Assembly: GCA_016293925.1 (NCBI GenBank)
Contig: JAEDCX010000095.1
Span: 1 to 5,231, forward strand
Origin: Lachnospiraceae bacterium
Lineage (GTDB): Bacteria; Bacillota; Clostridia; Lachnospirales; Lachnospiraceae
Direction: 5' to 3'
DNA length: 5,231 nt
In this document: positions 1 to 5,180 of the stretch, in pieces
Layout: each line of letters starts with the position of its first letter
Numbering within the stretch: position 1 is the first letter of the stretch
Notes under the pieces: model-generated
The model's database searches: none
Seen by the model: only the letters and a program-made list of their open reading frames with translations
What the model was told of the DNA's origin: nothing
Translations under genes and position numbers: made by a program

Positions 1-288
1 ATTCCACCATCCACCGGCCCCAATTGGGTCAATTCCACCCAGCAAGTCATCGAAAGTCCCAAAATCCGCCATCCGCCGGCCTCAATTGGGTCAATTCCAC
101 CCAGCAAGCCATCGAAAGTCCCAAATCCAGCCATCCACCGGCCATCCGCCGGCCCTAATTGGGTCAATTCCACCCAGCAAGCCATCGAAAGTCCCAAAAC
201 CCACCACCTACCGGTCATCCACCGGCCCTAATTGGGTCAATTCCACCCAGCAAGCCATCGAAAGTCCCAAAGCCCACCACCTACCAGT
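1..288. repeat. Tandem array of four 56-base units with linkers
   Basis: Four units lie at 8-63, 70-125, 143-198 and 216-271. Each is a 14-base C-rich head (CATCCRCCGGCCYY) followed by a 42-base core that starts AATTGGGTCAATTCCACCCA and ends CGAAAGTCCCAAA. The four cores (22-63, 84-125, 157-198, 230-271) differ at a single base, T47 against C in the others. Linkers are 6, 17, 17 and 17 bases; those at 199-215 and 272-288 match at 15 of 17 positions, so the full repeat is 73 bases. Each core can form a hairpin, TGGGT-(7)-ACCCA, and the same GGG can pair instead with the preceding CCC across AATT (a perfect CCCAATTGGG palindrome at 19-28). The + strand is strikingly poor in G outside the core. 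The array probably begins upstream of the window. Its function is unknown; a structured 5' UTR, a protein-binding array or a dispersed intergenic repeat family are all possible. Confidence 0.9.
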
Positions 289-306
289 CAACTACCAGCC
301 CTAATC
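289..306. repeat. Degenerate, truncated fifth repeat unit
   Basis: After the 17-base linker at 272-288 the sequence CAACTACCAGCCCTAATCA follows the head of a repeat unit (CATCCACCGGCCCTAATTG in unit 4) with several substitutions. It then breaks off exactly where the AAGGAGG of the next gene begins. The array therefore abuts, and may belong to the 5' UTR of, the gene at 320. Confidence 0.65.
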
Positions 307-313
307 AAGGAGG
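307..313 (+). promoter_or_regulatory. Ribosome binding site for the TTG-start gene
   Basis: AAGGAGG is a near-perfect Shine-Dalgarno sequence, 6 bases before TTG at 320. It supports this rare start codon over the first in-frame ATG (344), which has no comparable site. It sits directly on the edge of the repeat array. Confidence 0.85.
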
Positions 314-319
314 AAGAAA

Positions 320-1108
320 TTGAACAAACATAAGATTGAACAAATGCTGCAAAAAACCAATCAAGAAATCAAAAACATACAGGAACAGCTTAAAGAATAT
401 CCACCGGGGCATATTTCATGCCAAAAAAACGGCAAGTACACGAAATGGTATCAGGTAGAGCACGGAGCCAGGAAGTATATCCCGAAAGAGCAAAACAATC
501 TTGCCAGAACGCTTGTATACAAACAATATCTTCTATCATCACTTCATGACTTATCGGTTGATCAGAAGGCATTGCAGGAATACCTGAAACAATACAAGAA
601 TTATCGGTCGCAGGCGGACACATTCTTGCAGAATCCGCATTATCAGGAGATTCTGCAAAACGTCCCCGCTCCCGCAAAGGATGATCTGGACGTATGGGCA
701 CATGAAGAATATACGAAAAATACATATAGCCAGAACAGCCTGAAATACTGTAGCATTTCAGGCAATACTCTGCGTTCAAAGTCAGAAGTCATTATTGATC
801 AATTATTATTCATGCATGAAATACCGTATCGATATGAATGTGAATTGAAACTTGGAGAAAGCATAGTTTATCCGGATTTCACAATAAGACATCCGATAAC
901 AGGAGAATTTGTATACTGGGAACATTTTGGCATGATGGATTTGCCATCCTATTCGCAGAAGGCCTTTGCGAAAATGCAGAATTATTGCGCAAACGGATAT
1001 ATCCCATCCATAAACCTGATAACAACCTTTGAAACAAGTGAGTGTCCTCTGGATGCGGTCAAAGTTGAAAAAATCATCCTGCAATATTTTGAGAATCCAA
1101 AGTGTTAA
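320..1108 (+). CDS. PD-(D/E)XK nuclease-like protein of unknown role
   Basis: A 262-residue protein with no signal peptide or membrane segment, so cytoplasmic. Residues 1-27 are charged and helical, probably coiled coil. Residues 30-70 hold a basic, aromatic segment (GHISCQKNGKYTKWYQ, then RKYIPK) followed by helix. Residues 150-240 look like a PD-(D/E)XK endonuclease core: LRSKSE (E156) on the first helix, YPDF with D186 after a strand, YWEHFG with E201 on the next strand, then a helix with K214 and K218 and a hydrophobic strand (INLITTF). That order of E, PD, E and a later Lys is what the fold requires, but the assignment rests on motif order, not on a database match. The TTG start is chosen for the AAGGAGG six bases upstream. 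Hand count of one line (901-960) gives 24/60 G+C, against 31/60 for 3901-3960 in the SGNH gene, which hints at a different origin. No partner gene is visible downstream and no promoter is visible in the repeats. A defence, mobile-element or repair nuclease are possible roles; none is shown. Confidence 0.8.
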   Translation: MNKHKIEQMLQKTNQEIKNIQEQLKEYPPGHISCQKNGKYTKWYQVEHGARKYIPKEQNNLARTLVYKQYLLSSLHDLSVDQKALQEYLKQYKNYRSQADTFLQNPHYQEILQNVPAPAKDDLDVWAHEEYTKNTYSQNSLKYCSISGNTLRSKSEVIIDQLLFMHEIPYRYECELKLGESIVYPDFTIRHPITGEFVYWEHFGMMDLPSYSQKAFAKMQNYCANGYIPSINLITTFETSECPLDAVKVEKIILQYFENPKC

Positions 1109-1134
1109 CACGGTTTCAAGAGGACTTCATTCAA

Positions 1135-1165
1135 TTCACACAGTTTATCTATACTATGCTATAAT
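1135..1165 (+). promoter_or_regulatory. Candidate sigma-A promoter with extended -10
   Basis: TTCACA (1135-1140, one mismatch to TTGACA) is followed after 19 bases by TATAAT (1160-1165), preceded by TG at 1157-1158. The -10 is perfect and extended, which compensates for the long spacer. It would start a transcript about 270 bases before the GH43 gene. The 11-mer TATGCTATAAT (1155-1165) recurs exactly at 2563-2573 before rubrerythrin. Confidence 0.55.
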
Positions 1166-1204
1166 GATACAATCAGAATCGGACGGAGATATCGGCTTTT
1201 GAAA

Positions 1205-1222
1205 TTTTCATTCAATTGAAAA
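1205..1222. promoter_or_regulatory. Inverted repeat, candidate operator
   Basis: TTTTCA and TGAAAA form a 6-base inverted repeat around TTCAAT, with an embedded perfect palindrome TTCAATTGAA at 1211-1220. It ends 12 bases upstream of the candidate -35 at 1235, a position typical of activator sites. CATTCAATT occurs here (1209-1217) and also at 1128-1136. There is no regulator gene in the window to tie it to, and AT-rich palindromes arise easily by chance. Confidence 0.25.
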
Positions 1223-1234
1223 CAGCAATAGTCA

Positions 1235-1263
1235 TTGATTGCAGTGTGTAAATTTGCTATGTT
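1235..1263 (+). promoter_or_regulatory. Candidate promoter proximal to the GH43 gene
   Basis: TTGATT (1235-1240) and TATGTT (1258-1263) are exactly 17 bases apart, and TG at 1255-1256 makes the -10 extended. It is followed by AGAATC, as is the rubrerythrin promoter. Transcription would begin near 1270, giving a leader of about 170 bases before the GH43 start. Confidence 0.5.
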
Positions 1264-1314
1264 AGAATCGTGTAAGTGCTTTGTTTGAAAACGAGGATAT
1301 GAAGGGAAGCCGTG

Positions 1315-1380
1315 ATGAACCGGGAACGATTGAAAGCCTTTGAGAAAATACCGGACATACGGTCTTTTGGAGGACGATAA
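1315..1380 (+). CDS. Possible 21-codon small ORF in the GH43 leader
   Basis: ATG at 1315 opens 21 codons (beginning MNRERLKAFEKIPD, ending SFGGR) closed by TAA at 1378-1380, 58 bases before the GH43 start. AAGGGA at 1302-1307 lies 7 bases upstream and would serve as ribosome binding site. It could be a leader peptide, a remnant of a larger gene, or chance. Against coding: the bases around its start (GAAGCCGTGAT) recur in the rubrerythrin leader without an ATG, which suggests that the conserved element acts as RNA or DNA. No homologue is recognised. Confidence 0.2.
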   Translation: MNRERLKAFEKIPDIRSFGGR

Positions 1381-1438
1381 GGCATAACCGATGCACGGAA
1401 ATGAGATATAAAATAATACGATAAAACGGAGGTACATT

Positions 1439-2422
1439 ATGGAACAGCAAGAAAAAATGATGTTAGGCGCACAGGGCACCGGAGAAAAGACGGAAGGAAA
1501 GCTGGGATTCAGTCAGAATCCGATTATTACGTCCATGTATACCGCGGATCCCGCACCGATGGTTTATGGGGATACACTGTATCTCTACACCACACATGAT
1601 GAGGATTGTCTGGTCAATGATTTCTATACCATGTATGACTGGTACTGTTTCTCCACTACGGATATGGTGAACTGGACGAATCACGGAGCGGCGTTCTCCC
1701 TGGAGGATATCAGTTGGGCGGATGACAGAGCATGGGCGCCTCAGGCCATTGAGCGGAACGGCAAATTCTATCTCTATTGTCCCGTTCATAAGAAAGATGG
1801 CGGGATGGCAATCGCTGTCGGGGTATCGGACAGTCCGGTGGGACCGTTCCGGGATCTGGGATATCCGCTGGTAGATGAAGGTGACTGGAACGATATTGAC
1901 CCTACGGTGTTTATTGACGATGACGGACAGGCGTATCTTTATTTCGGCAATCCGGAGCTTCGGTATGTCCGTCTGAACGAGGATATGATTTCCTACGACG
2001 AAACGGTAGGCGTGGTGAAGATTCCGATGACGGAGGAGGCCTTCGCAAAGGGCGGACACATGACCGGCACCACATATGCGGAAGGACCGTGGTTCTACAA
2101 GAGAAACAATCTTTACTACATGGTATATGCTGCGTTCAAAGATAAGGGCTGCAACGAGCATCTTGCGTATTCCACATCCGTATCCCCCACAGGTCCCTGG
2201 GTATATGGGGGCGTACTGATGACCGAGGAGGGCGGAACCTTTACAAATCACCCGGGTATTGCGGATTTCAAGGGACATTCGTATTTATTCTACCATACCG
2301 GAGAACTGCCGGATGGCGGAGCCTTCCATCGTTCTGTCTGTGTTGCCGAATTTCGTTACAATGAAGACGGCTCCATCGATACCATTGCGAAATGTGACGG
2401 TGTGAAGGGCATTGAAGAATAA
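1439..2422 (+). CDS. Glycoside hydrolase family 43 (beta-xylosidase / arabinofuranosidase type)
   Basis: A 327-residue single-domain five-bladed beta-propeller enzyme that hydrolyses xylose- or arabinose-containing glycans with inversion. After about 25 poorly conserved residues the catalytic domain begins at NPIITSMYTADPAP. The triad is visible: general base D37 (TADPAP), pKa-modulating D154 (DIDPTVF) and general acid E215 (YAEGPW). Other family stretches are DMVNWTNHG (75-83), IERNGKFYLY (104-113), VSDSPVGPF (129-137) and TNHPGI with H271, a position that often lines the metal site at the propeller centre. There is no signal peptide and no carbohydrate-binding module, unlike secreted XynD-type arabinoxylan arabinofuranohydrolases that it otherwise resembles, so it probably acts in the cytoplasm on imported oligosaccharides. 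The ATG is set by ACGGAGG (1426-1432), six bases upstream. No transporter or regulator gene accompanies it, and no terminator follows. The family assignment is firm; the exact substrate (xylan, arabinoxylan or arabinan fragments) cannot be read from the sequence. Confidence 0.95.
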   Translation: MEQQEKMMLGAQGTGEKTEGKLGFSQNPIITSMYTADPAPMVYGDTLYLYTTHDEDCLVNDFYTMYDWYCFSTTDMVNWTNHGAAFSLEDISWADDRAWAPQAIERNGKFYLYCPVHKKDGGMAIAVGVSDSPVGPFRDLGYPLVDEGDWNDIDPTVFIDDDGQAYLYFGNPELRYVRLNEDMISYDETVGVVKIPMTEEAFAKGGHMTGTTYAEGPWFYKRNNLYYMVYAAFKDKGCNEHLAYSTSVSPTGPWVYGGVLMTEEGGTFTNHPGIADFKGHSYLFYHTGELPDGGAFHRSVCVAEFRYNEDGSIDTIAKCDGVKGIEE

Positions 2423-2425
2423 CGG

Positions 2426-2526
2426 ATGAAGTACAGTTATGAGGTTGTGCACTGGCCCTGGCAGGAATGCTGTTCTTCCTCTATTTCCTGTTATACACGG
2501 ACAAGGATCTGAAGACGAATGTCTGA
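2426..2526 (+). pseudogene. Possible frameshifted remnant of a small membrane protein
   Basis: ATG at 2426, three bases after the GH43 stop, reads MKYSYEVV and then drifts into an unlikely Cys/Ser-rich tail. The frame one base away, open from 2443 to TGA at 2524-2526, reads ALALAGMLFFLYFLLYTDKD followed by LKTNV. That is a convincing transmembrane helix with a charged tail of the kind that ends transporters or makes up single-span peptides. Joining the two frames near 2447 would give a single-span peptide of about 34 residues. There is no clear ribosome binding site. It could be a decayed C-terminus of a sugar transporter beside the GH43 gene, a small membrane peptide, or coincidence. Confidence 0.3.
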
Positions 2527-2562
2527 CAGAAAAGAAAAGTTGTGAGTACACAGAAGCCAAAA

Positions 2563-2573
2563 TATGCTATAAT
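2563..2573 (+). promoter_or_regulatory. Extended -10 promoter of the rubrerythrin gene
   Basis: TATGCTATAAT contains a perfect -10 (2568-2573) with TG at 2565-2566. At a 17-base spacing the -35 would be AGTACA (2545-2550), matching only three of six consensus bases, so the promoter depends on the extended -10. The bases 2567-2581 resemble a PerR box (about 10 of 14 positions of TTATAAT-N-ATTATAA), but most of that match is the -10 itself. Confidence 0.65.
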
Positions 2574-2580
2574 TAGAATC

Positions 2581-2655
2581 ATCCGGAATCGGAATGCCTG
2601 TGATGGAATTCCGTCATATGCGAAGCCGTGATTTCGGGTAGTGAAAAGAACAAAG
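2581..2655 (+). promoter_or_regulatory. Rubrerythrin 5' leader
   Basis: The leader carries two direct copies of CGGAAT (2584-2589, 2590-2595); the second can pair with ATTCCG at 2608-2613. GAAGCCGTGAT at 2622-2632, preceded by ATATG, also occurs at 1306-1316 in the GH43 leader. No known riboswitch class is recognised. Confidence 0.35.
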
Positions 2656-2662
2656 AAAGAGG
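2656..2662 (+). promoter_or_regulatory. Ribosome binding site deciding the rubrerythrin start
   Basis: AAAGAGG lies 8 bases before ATG at 2671. This favours 2671 over the in-frame GTG at 2641, which would add ten residues not typical of the family and has no good site upstream. Confidence 0.8.
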
Positions 2663-2670
2663 TATGTGCG

Positions 2671-3213
2671 ATGAAGAAAAATCCATATGAAGGTACACAG
2701 ACAGAGAAAAATCTGGAGGCGGCTTTCGCCGGTGAATCCCAGGCAAGAAACAAATATACTTATTTTGCATCTGTAGCTAAAAAAGAAGGCTATGAGCAGA
2801 TGGCAGCCTTATTCCTGAAAACTGCGGATAACGAAAAAGAGCATGCAAAGATGTGGTTTAAGGAATTGAAGGGTCTGGGAGATACCGTGGCAAACCTGAA
2901 TGCAGCCGCAGATGGAGAGAATTACGAGTGGACGGATATGTACGAGGAGTTTGCCAAGACTGCAGAAGCAGAAGGATTCCCGGAACTGGCAGCCAAATTC
3001 CGTATGGTAGGTGCCATTGAGAAACATCACGAGGAGAGATATCGCGCCCTGCTGAAGAATATTGAAACTGCGAAGGTATTTGAGAAGAGCGAAGTGAAGG
3101 TATGGGAGTGCCGGAACTGCGGTCATATTGTAGTGGGAACAAACGCACCGGAGGTATGTCCGGTATGTGCGCATCCACAGGCGTATTTTGAGGTCTGCGC
3201 AGAGAATTATTAA
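2671..3213 (+). CDS. rbr: Rubrerythrin
   Basis: A 180-residue cytoplasmic diiron protein that reduces hydrogen peroxide to water in anaerobes, taking electrons from NADH or ferredoxin through rubredoxin-type carriers. Residues 1-135 form the ferritin-like four-helix domain: E22 (FAGESQARNKY), E55xxH58 (NEKEHAKMWF), acidic residues E99/E101 (TAEAEGF) and E117xxH120 (IEKHHEERY) supply the expected diiron ligands. Residues 142-180 form the C-terminal rubredoxin-like domain with C147xxC150 and C163xxC166 holding a mononuclear FeS4 iron. Length and domain order match classical rubrerythrin, and nothing is missing. It has its own promoter and leader upstream and an intrinsic terminator 25 bases after the stop, so it is probably a monocistronic unit. 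Regulation by a peroxide sensor such as PerR is plausible from what is known in Clostridium but only weakly supported by sequence here. Confidence 0.98.
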   Translation: MKKNPYEGTQTEKNLEAAFAGESQARNKYTYFASVAKKEGYEQMAALFLKTADNEKEHAKMWFKELKGLGDTVANLNAAADGENYEWTDMYEEFAKTAEAEGFPELAAKFRMVGAIEKHHEERYRALLKNIETAKVFEKSEVKVWECRNCGHIVVGTNAPEVCPVCAHPQAYFEVCAENY

Positions 3214-3237
3214 GCAGACACAACAGCGTGATATGGG

Positions 3238-3264
3238 AAAAGGGCGATGGATTTCGCCCTTTTT
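3238..3264 (+). terminator. Intrinsic terminator after rubrerythrin
   Basis: AAAAGGGCGA (3238-3247) pairs perfectly with TCGCCCTTTT (3254-3263) around a 6-base loop TGGATT, and a run of five T ends at 3264. The stem is GC-rich at its centre and directly follows the rubrerythrin stop. It lies 31 bases before the next gene's start. Confidence 0.9.
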
Positions 3265-3295
3265 GTGCCACTGGCAGAGAAAAACAGGAACGGGT

Positions 3296-4435
3296 ATGAG
3301 GGAGAGACTTGTTGTGGATTCCAAACAAAAGAGAGAAAAAGAGATTGTGCATAGAATATTGCTGGGCGCGGGTGTGCTCTGTGCCGCATTGATTGCAGTG
3401 ATCATCGTGACCAATATACAGAAGGTAAGTAGGATCAATTCATTACGGTCGGAGCGGGATTCCCTGCAGACAGAATGTGACGGACTCTGGACAGAATGCT
3501 CCAAACTGGAGGGGGAGAGAGATTCCTACCGGGCATCCAGTGAAGCGTATCAGATGATCGTGGAGGCTGGAAAACGGAGAAGATATACGTATCAGCCGGT
3601 GGTGCATTCCACCATGGAATGGCAACGGAACATCGAAGGGGATACGAATTACGAGATTACCATGAAGCATTACTATGCCGCAAGGAATTATCTGGCTACC
3701 GGTATCGGGGACAGACTCTGGGAGAATGCTTTTTTCCTGGGAGACAGTGTGACGGAGAGCGTTGTGGGAGATTCGCTGAATCTGTTGGGAACCACGTACC
3801 CTGCCACCGTTGCGGAGGTATTGAATATCGGGACATACGAAGTAAATGCCATCGGAGGATCGGGCTTCAGCAGTCATGGAGGGAGCCCGTTCTACGGCAG
3901 ACGGGAGGAATTCCCGGAAACCGCGGATGTTGTGTTCGTAATGGGGGGAATCAATGATTCTTTTCTGTACAACACAGGAGAGATCGAGCTGGGGACGCCC
4001 CAGGACGGACAAGGTCTGGCAGGAGAGATTGAGCAGGTCTATTCCTATATCGACGAGCGTTACCCGGATGCGGATGTGTTTGCGGTGATTCCGTACAATC
4101 TGATGCTGGACTGGCCGTTGGGGAGGATCGCCCGTCAGGAGTGTCTGTATGAGACATACGATCTGATCCGGCAGATGGCTGAAAGTCATGGGTATTATAT
4201 TATCGATCTGTCGGAATGCGGTTTCCTGGAGCTGACGGATCAGACCTGTAAGGCACCGTTCTATTCCGGCGGTGTTCATCCCAACGGGTATGGATTCCGG
4301 ATGCTGGGCGAGATGATTGCGGCAGATGCGGTTCGTCTCAGAACGGGCAGTGCGTATGGTCTGGAGGGATATGATCAGCTGCCGGAGATTGTGATTCCCA
4401 CAGTAAACGAGGACGGATTCGTAGAGCGTAATTAA
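3296..4435 (+). CDS. Membrane-anchored coiled-coil SGNH/GDSL hydrolase-like protein
   Basis: A 379-residue protein. Residues 1-19 are basic and cytoplasmic, 20-40 form one transmembrane helix (ILLGAGVLCAALIAVIIV), and 45-90 look like a coiled coil with repeated ERDS and TEC elements. A catalytic-type domain fills about 145-350, outside the membrane. SGNH blocks are visible: FLGDSVTES with nucleophile S151, AIGGSG near 188 (oxyanion glycine), GGIND with N220, and GVHPNGYG with H328. The family's DxxH motif reads GGVH, so the supporting Asp is Gly325 (GGC, 4268-4270). Such proteins commonly remove acetyl groups from cell-wall or capsular polysaccharides; the substrate here is unknown. ATG 3296 is chosen because AGGA lies six bases upstream and the open frame before it runs through the terminator and into rubrerythrin. 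No promoter is evident between terminator and start. The pseudouridine synthase follows after 21 bases. Confidence 0.85.
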   Translation: MRERLVVDSKQKREKEIVHRILLGAGVLCAALIAVIIVTNIQKVSRINSLRSERDSLQTECDGLWTECSKLEGERDSYRASSEAYQMIVEAGKRRRYTYQPVVHSTMEWQRNIEGDTNYEITMKHYYAARNYLATGIGDRLWENAFFLGDSVTESVVGDSLNLLGTTYPATVAEVLNIGTYEVNAIGGSGFSSHGGSPFYGRREEFPETADVVFVMGGINDSFLYNTGEIELGTPQDGQGLAGEIEQVYSYIDERYPDADVFAVIPYNLMLDWPLGRIARQECLYETYDLIRQMAESHGYYIIDLSECGFLELTDQTCKAPFYSGGVHPNGYGFRMLGEMIAADAVRLRTGSAYGLEGYDQLPEIVIPTVNEDGFVERN

Positions 4436-4456
4436 CCCGTGACGGAGTGACCGGAC

Positions 4457-5167
4457 ATGAGCGGAAGGAACAACATGATTATTTTCGAGGATGAATCCTA
4501 CATCATATGTCATAAACGTGCCGGAATTCCAACCCAGACAGCGGATCTGCGGAGCATGGATCTGATGCATGAGCTGACAGCCTGTCTGGCGCGCAGAAAG
4601 CCCGGAGATAGGAATCCGTATCTGGGACTGATCAACCGGTTGGATCAGCCGGTGGAGGGTCTGGTGCTGGTTGCGAAAAACGAGAAGGCGGCCGCGATTC
4701 TGAATGGTCAGCTGCGGGATCATTCCATGCACAAGCATTACCTTGCCGTTGTGGAAATGCGGCAGGAATTGGAAACGCATTGTGAATATTCCCTTCTGAC
4801 CGATTACATCATACATGACAAAAAGAGCAATCTGGCCGTTGCTGTCGACGAGCATGATGCGAATGCGAGATGTGCAAAGCTGTATTGGCGGTTTCTCGGA
4901 TGCAAAGATTCCCTGGCGTTGTTGGAGATCGAGCTCCTGACGGGGCGGCATCATCAGATTCGGTTTCAGCTGTCCCATGCCGGATATCCTCTGCTGGGAG
5001 ATACGAAATACGGAACACAGGCAAGCAGGGCGATTTCTTCGCGATACGGCTGCACCTCGGTTGCTCTGTGTGCATACCGGCTGTGCTTCCGGCATCCTGT
5101 GTCCGGTAAAGCCGTGGAATACCGGGTGGAACCCCGGAATCCCCTCTTCCATATTTTGAATGATTGA
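4457..5167 (+). CDS. RluA-family RNA pseudouridine synthase
   Basis: A 236-residue enzyme that isomerises uridine to pseudouridine in rRNA or tRNA. The fold begins at once (MIIFEDESYIICHKRAGIP), so there is no N-terminal S4 RNA-binding domain. The catalytic motif is NRLDQPVEGLVLVAKN (60-75) with Asp63; most relatives have His where this one has Asn60. Later family motifs are KHYLAVVE (93-100), LLTGRHHQIRFQLSHAGYPL (160-179) and GDTKYG (181-186). ATG 4457 has GGAG at 4444-4447, nine bases away. ATG 4475 (residue 7) has AAGGA at 4465-4469 and gives the N-terminus usual for the family, so it may be the true start. The gene follows the SGNH gene by 21 bases, suggesting cotranscription. The target uridine cannot be told from sequence. 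Confidence 0.93.
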   Translation: MSGRNNMIIFEDESYIICHKRAGIPTQTADLRSMDLMHELTACLARRKPGDRNPYLGLINRLDQPVEGLVLVAKNEKAAAILNGQLRDHSMHKHYLAVVEMRQELETHCEYSLLTDYIIHDKKSNLAVAVDEHDANARCAKLYWRFLGCKDSLALLEIELLTGRHHQIRFQLSHAGYPLLGDTKYGTQASRAISSRYGCTSVALCAYRLCFRHPVSGKAVEYRVEPRNPLFHILND

Positions 5168-5180
5168 TGCGTTGAGATAA

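Noticed and set aside
1..288. CRISPR array reading of the repeats
   Set aside because: The intervals between 42-base cores are similar to one another and vary from 20 to 31 bases; real spacers are unique and of near-constant length. No cas gene is present.
86..304. 72-codon ORF across the repeats
   Set aside because: Because the repeat period is not a multiple of three, the same DNA is read in three different frames (GQFHPASHRK, IGSIPPSKPSK, NWVNSTQQAIES). It has no ribosome binding site and is open only because the sequence is C-rich.
1102..1111. GTGTTAACAC palindrome over the stop of the nuclease-like gene
   Set aside because: It has no loop and no T-run, so it is not a terminator; a 10-base palindrome alone is weak evidence for an operator.
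806..2278. Minus-strand ORFs at 806-1111, 1159-1479 and 1463-2278
   Set aside because: They are antisense to real genes or leader sequence, lack ribosome binding sites and show no recognisable domains.
2641..2670. GTG start for rubrerythrin
   Set aside because: It adds ten residues atypical of the family, and the AAAGAGG site at 2656-2662 is correctly spaced for ATG 2671.
3167..3295. N-terminal extension of the SGNH protein
   Set aside because: It would overlap the end of rubrerythrin, run through the terminator stem and add 43 basic residues ahead of a normal signal anchor.
3443..5152. 569-codon open frame on the minus strand
   Set aside because: It lies opposite two well-supported + strand genes with recognisable family motifs. 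Its own translation shows no domain and is a by-product of codon usage.
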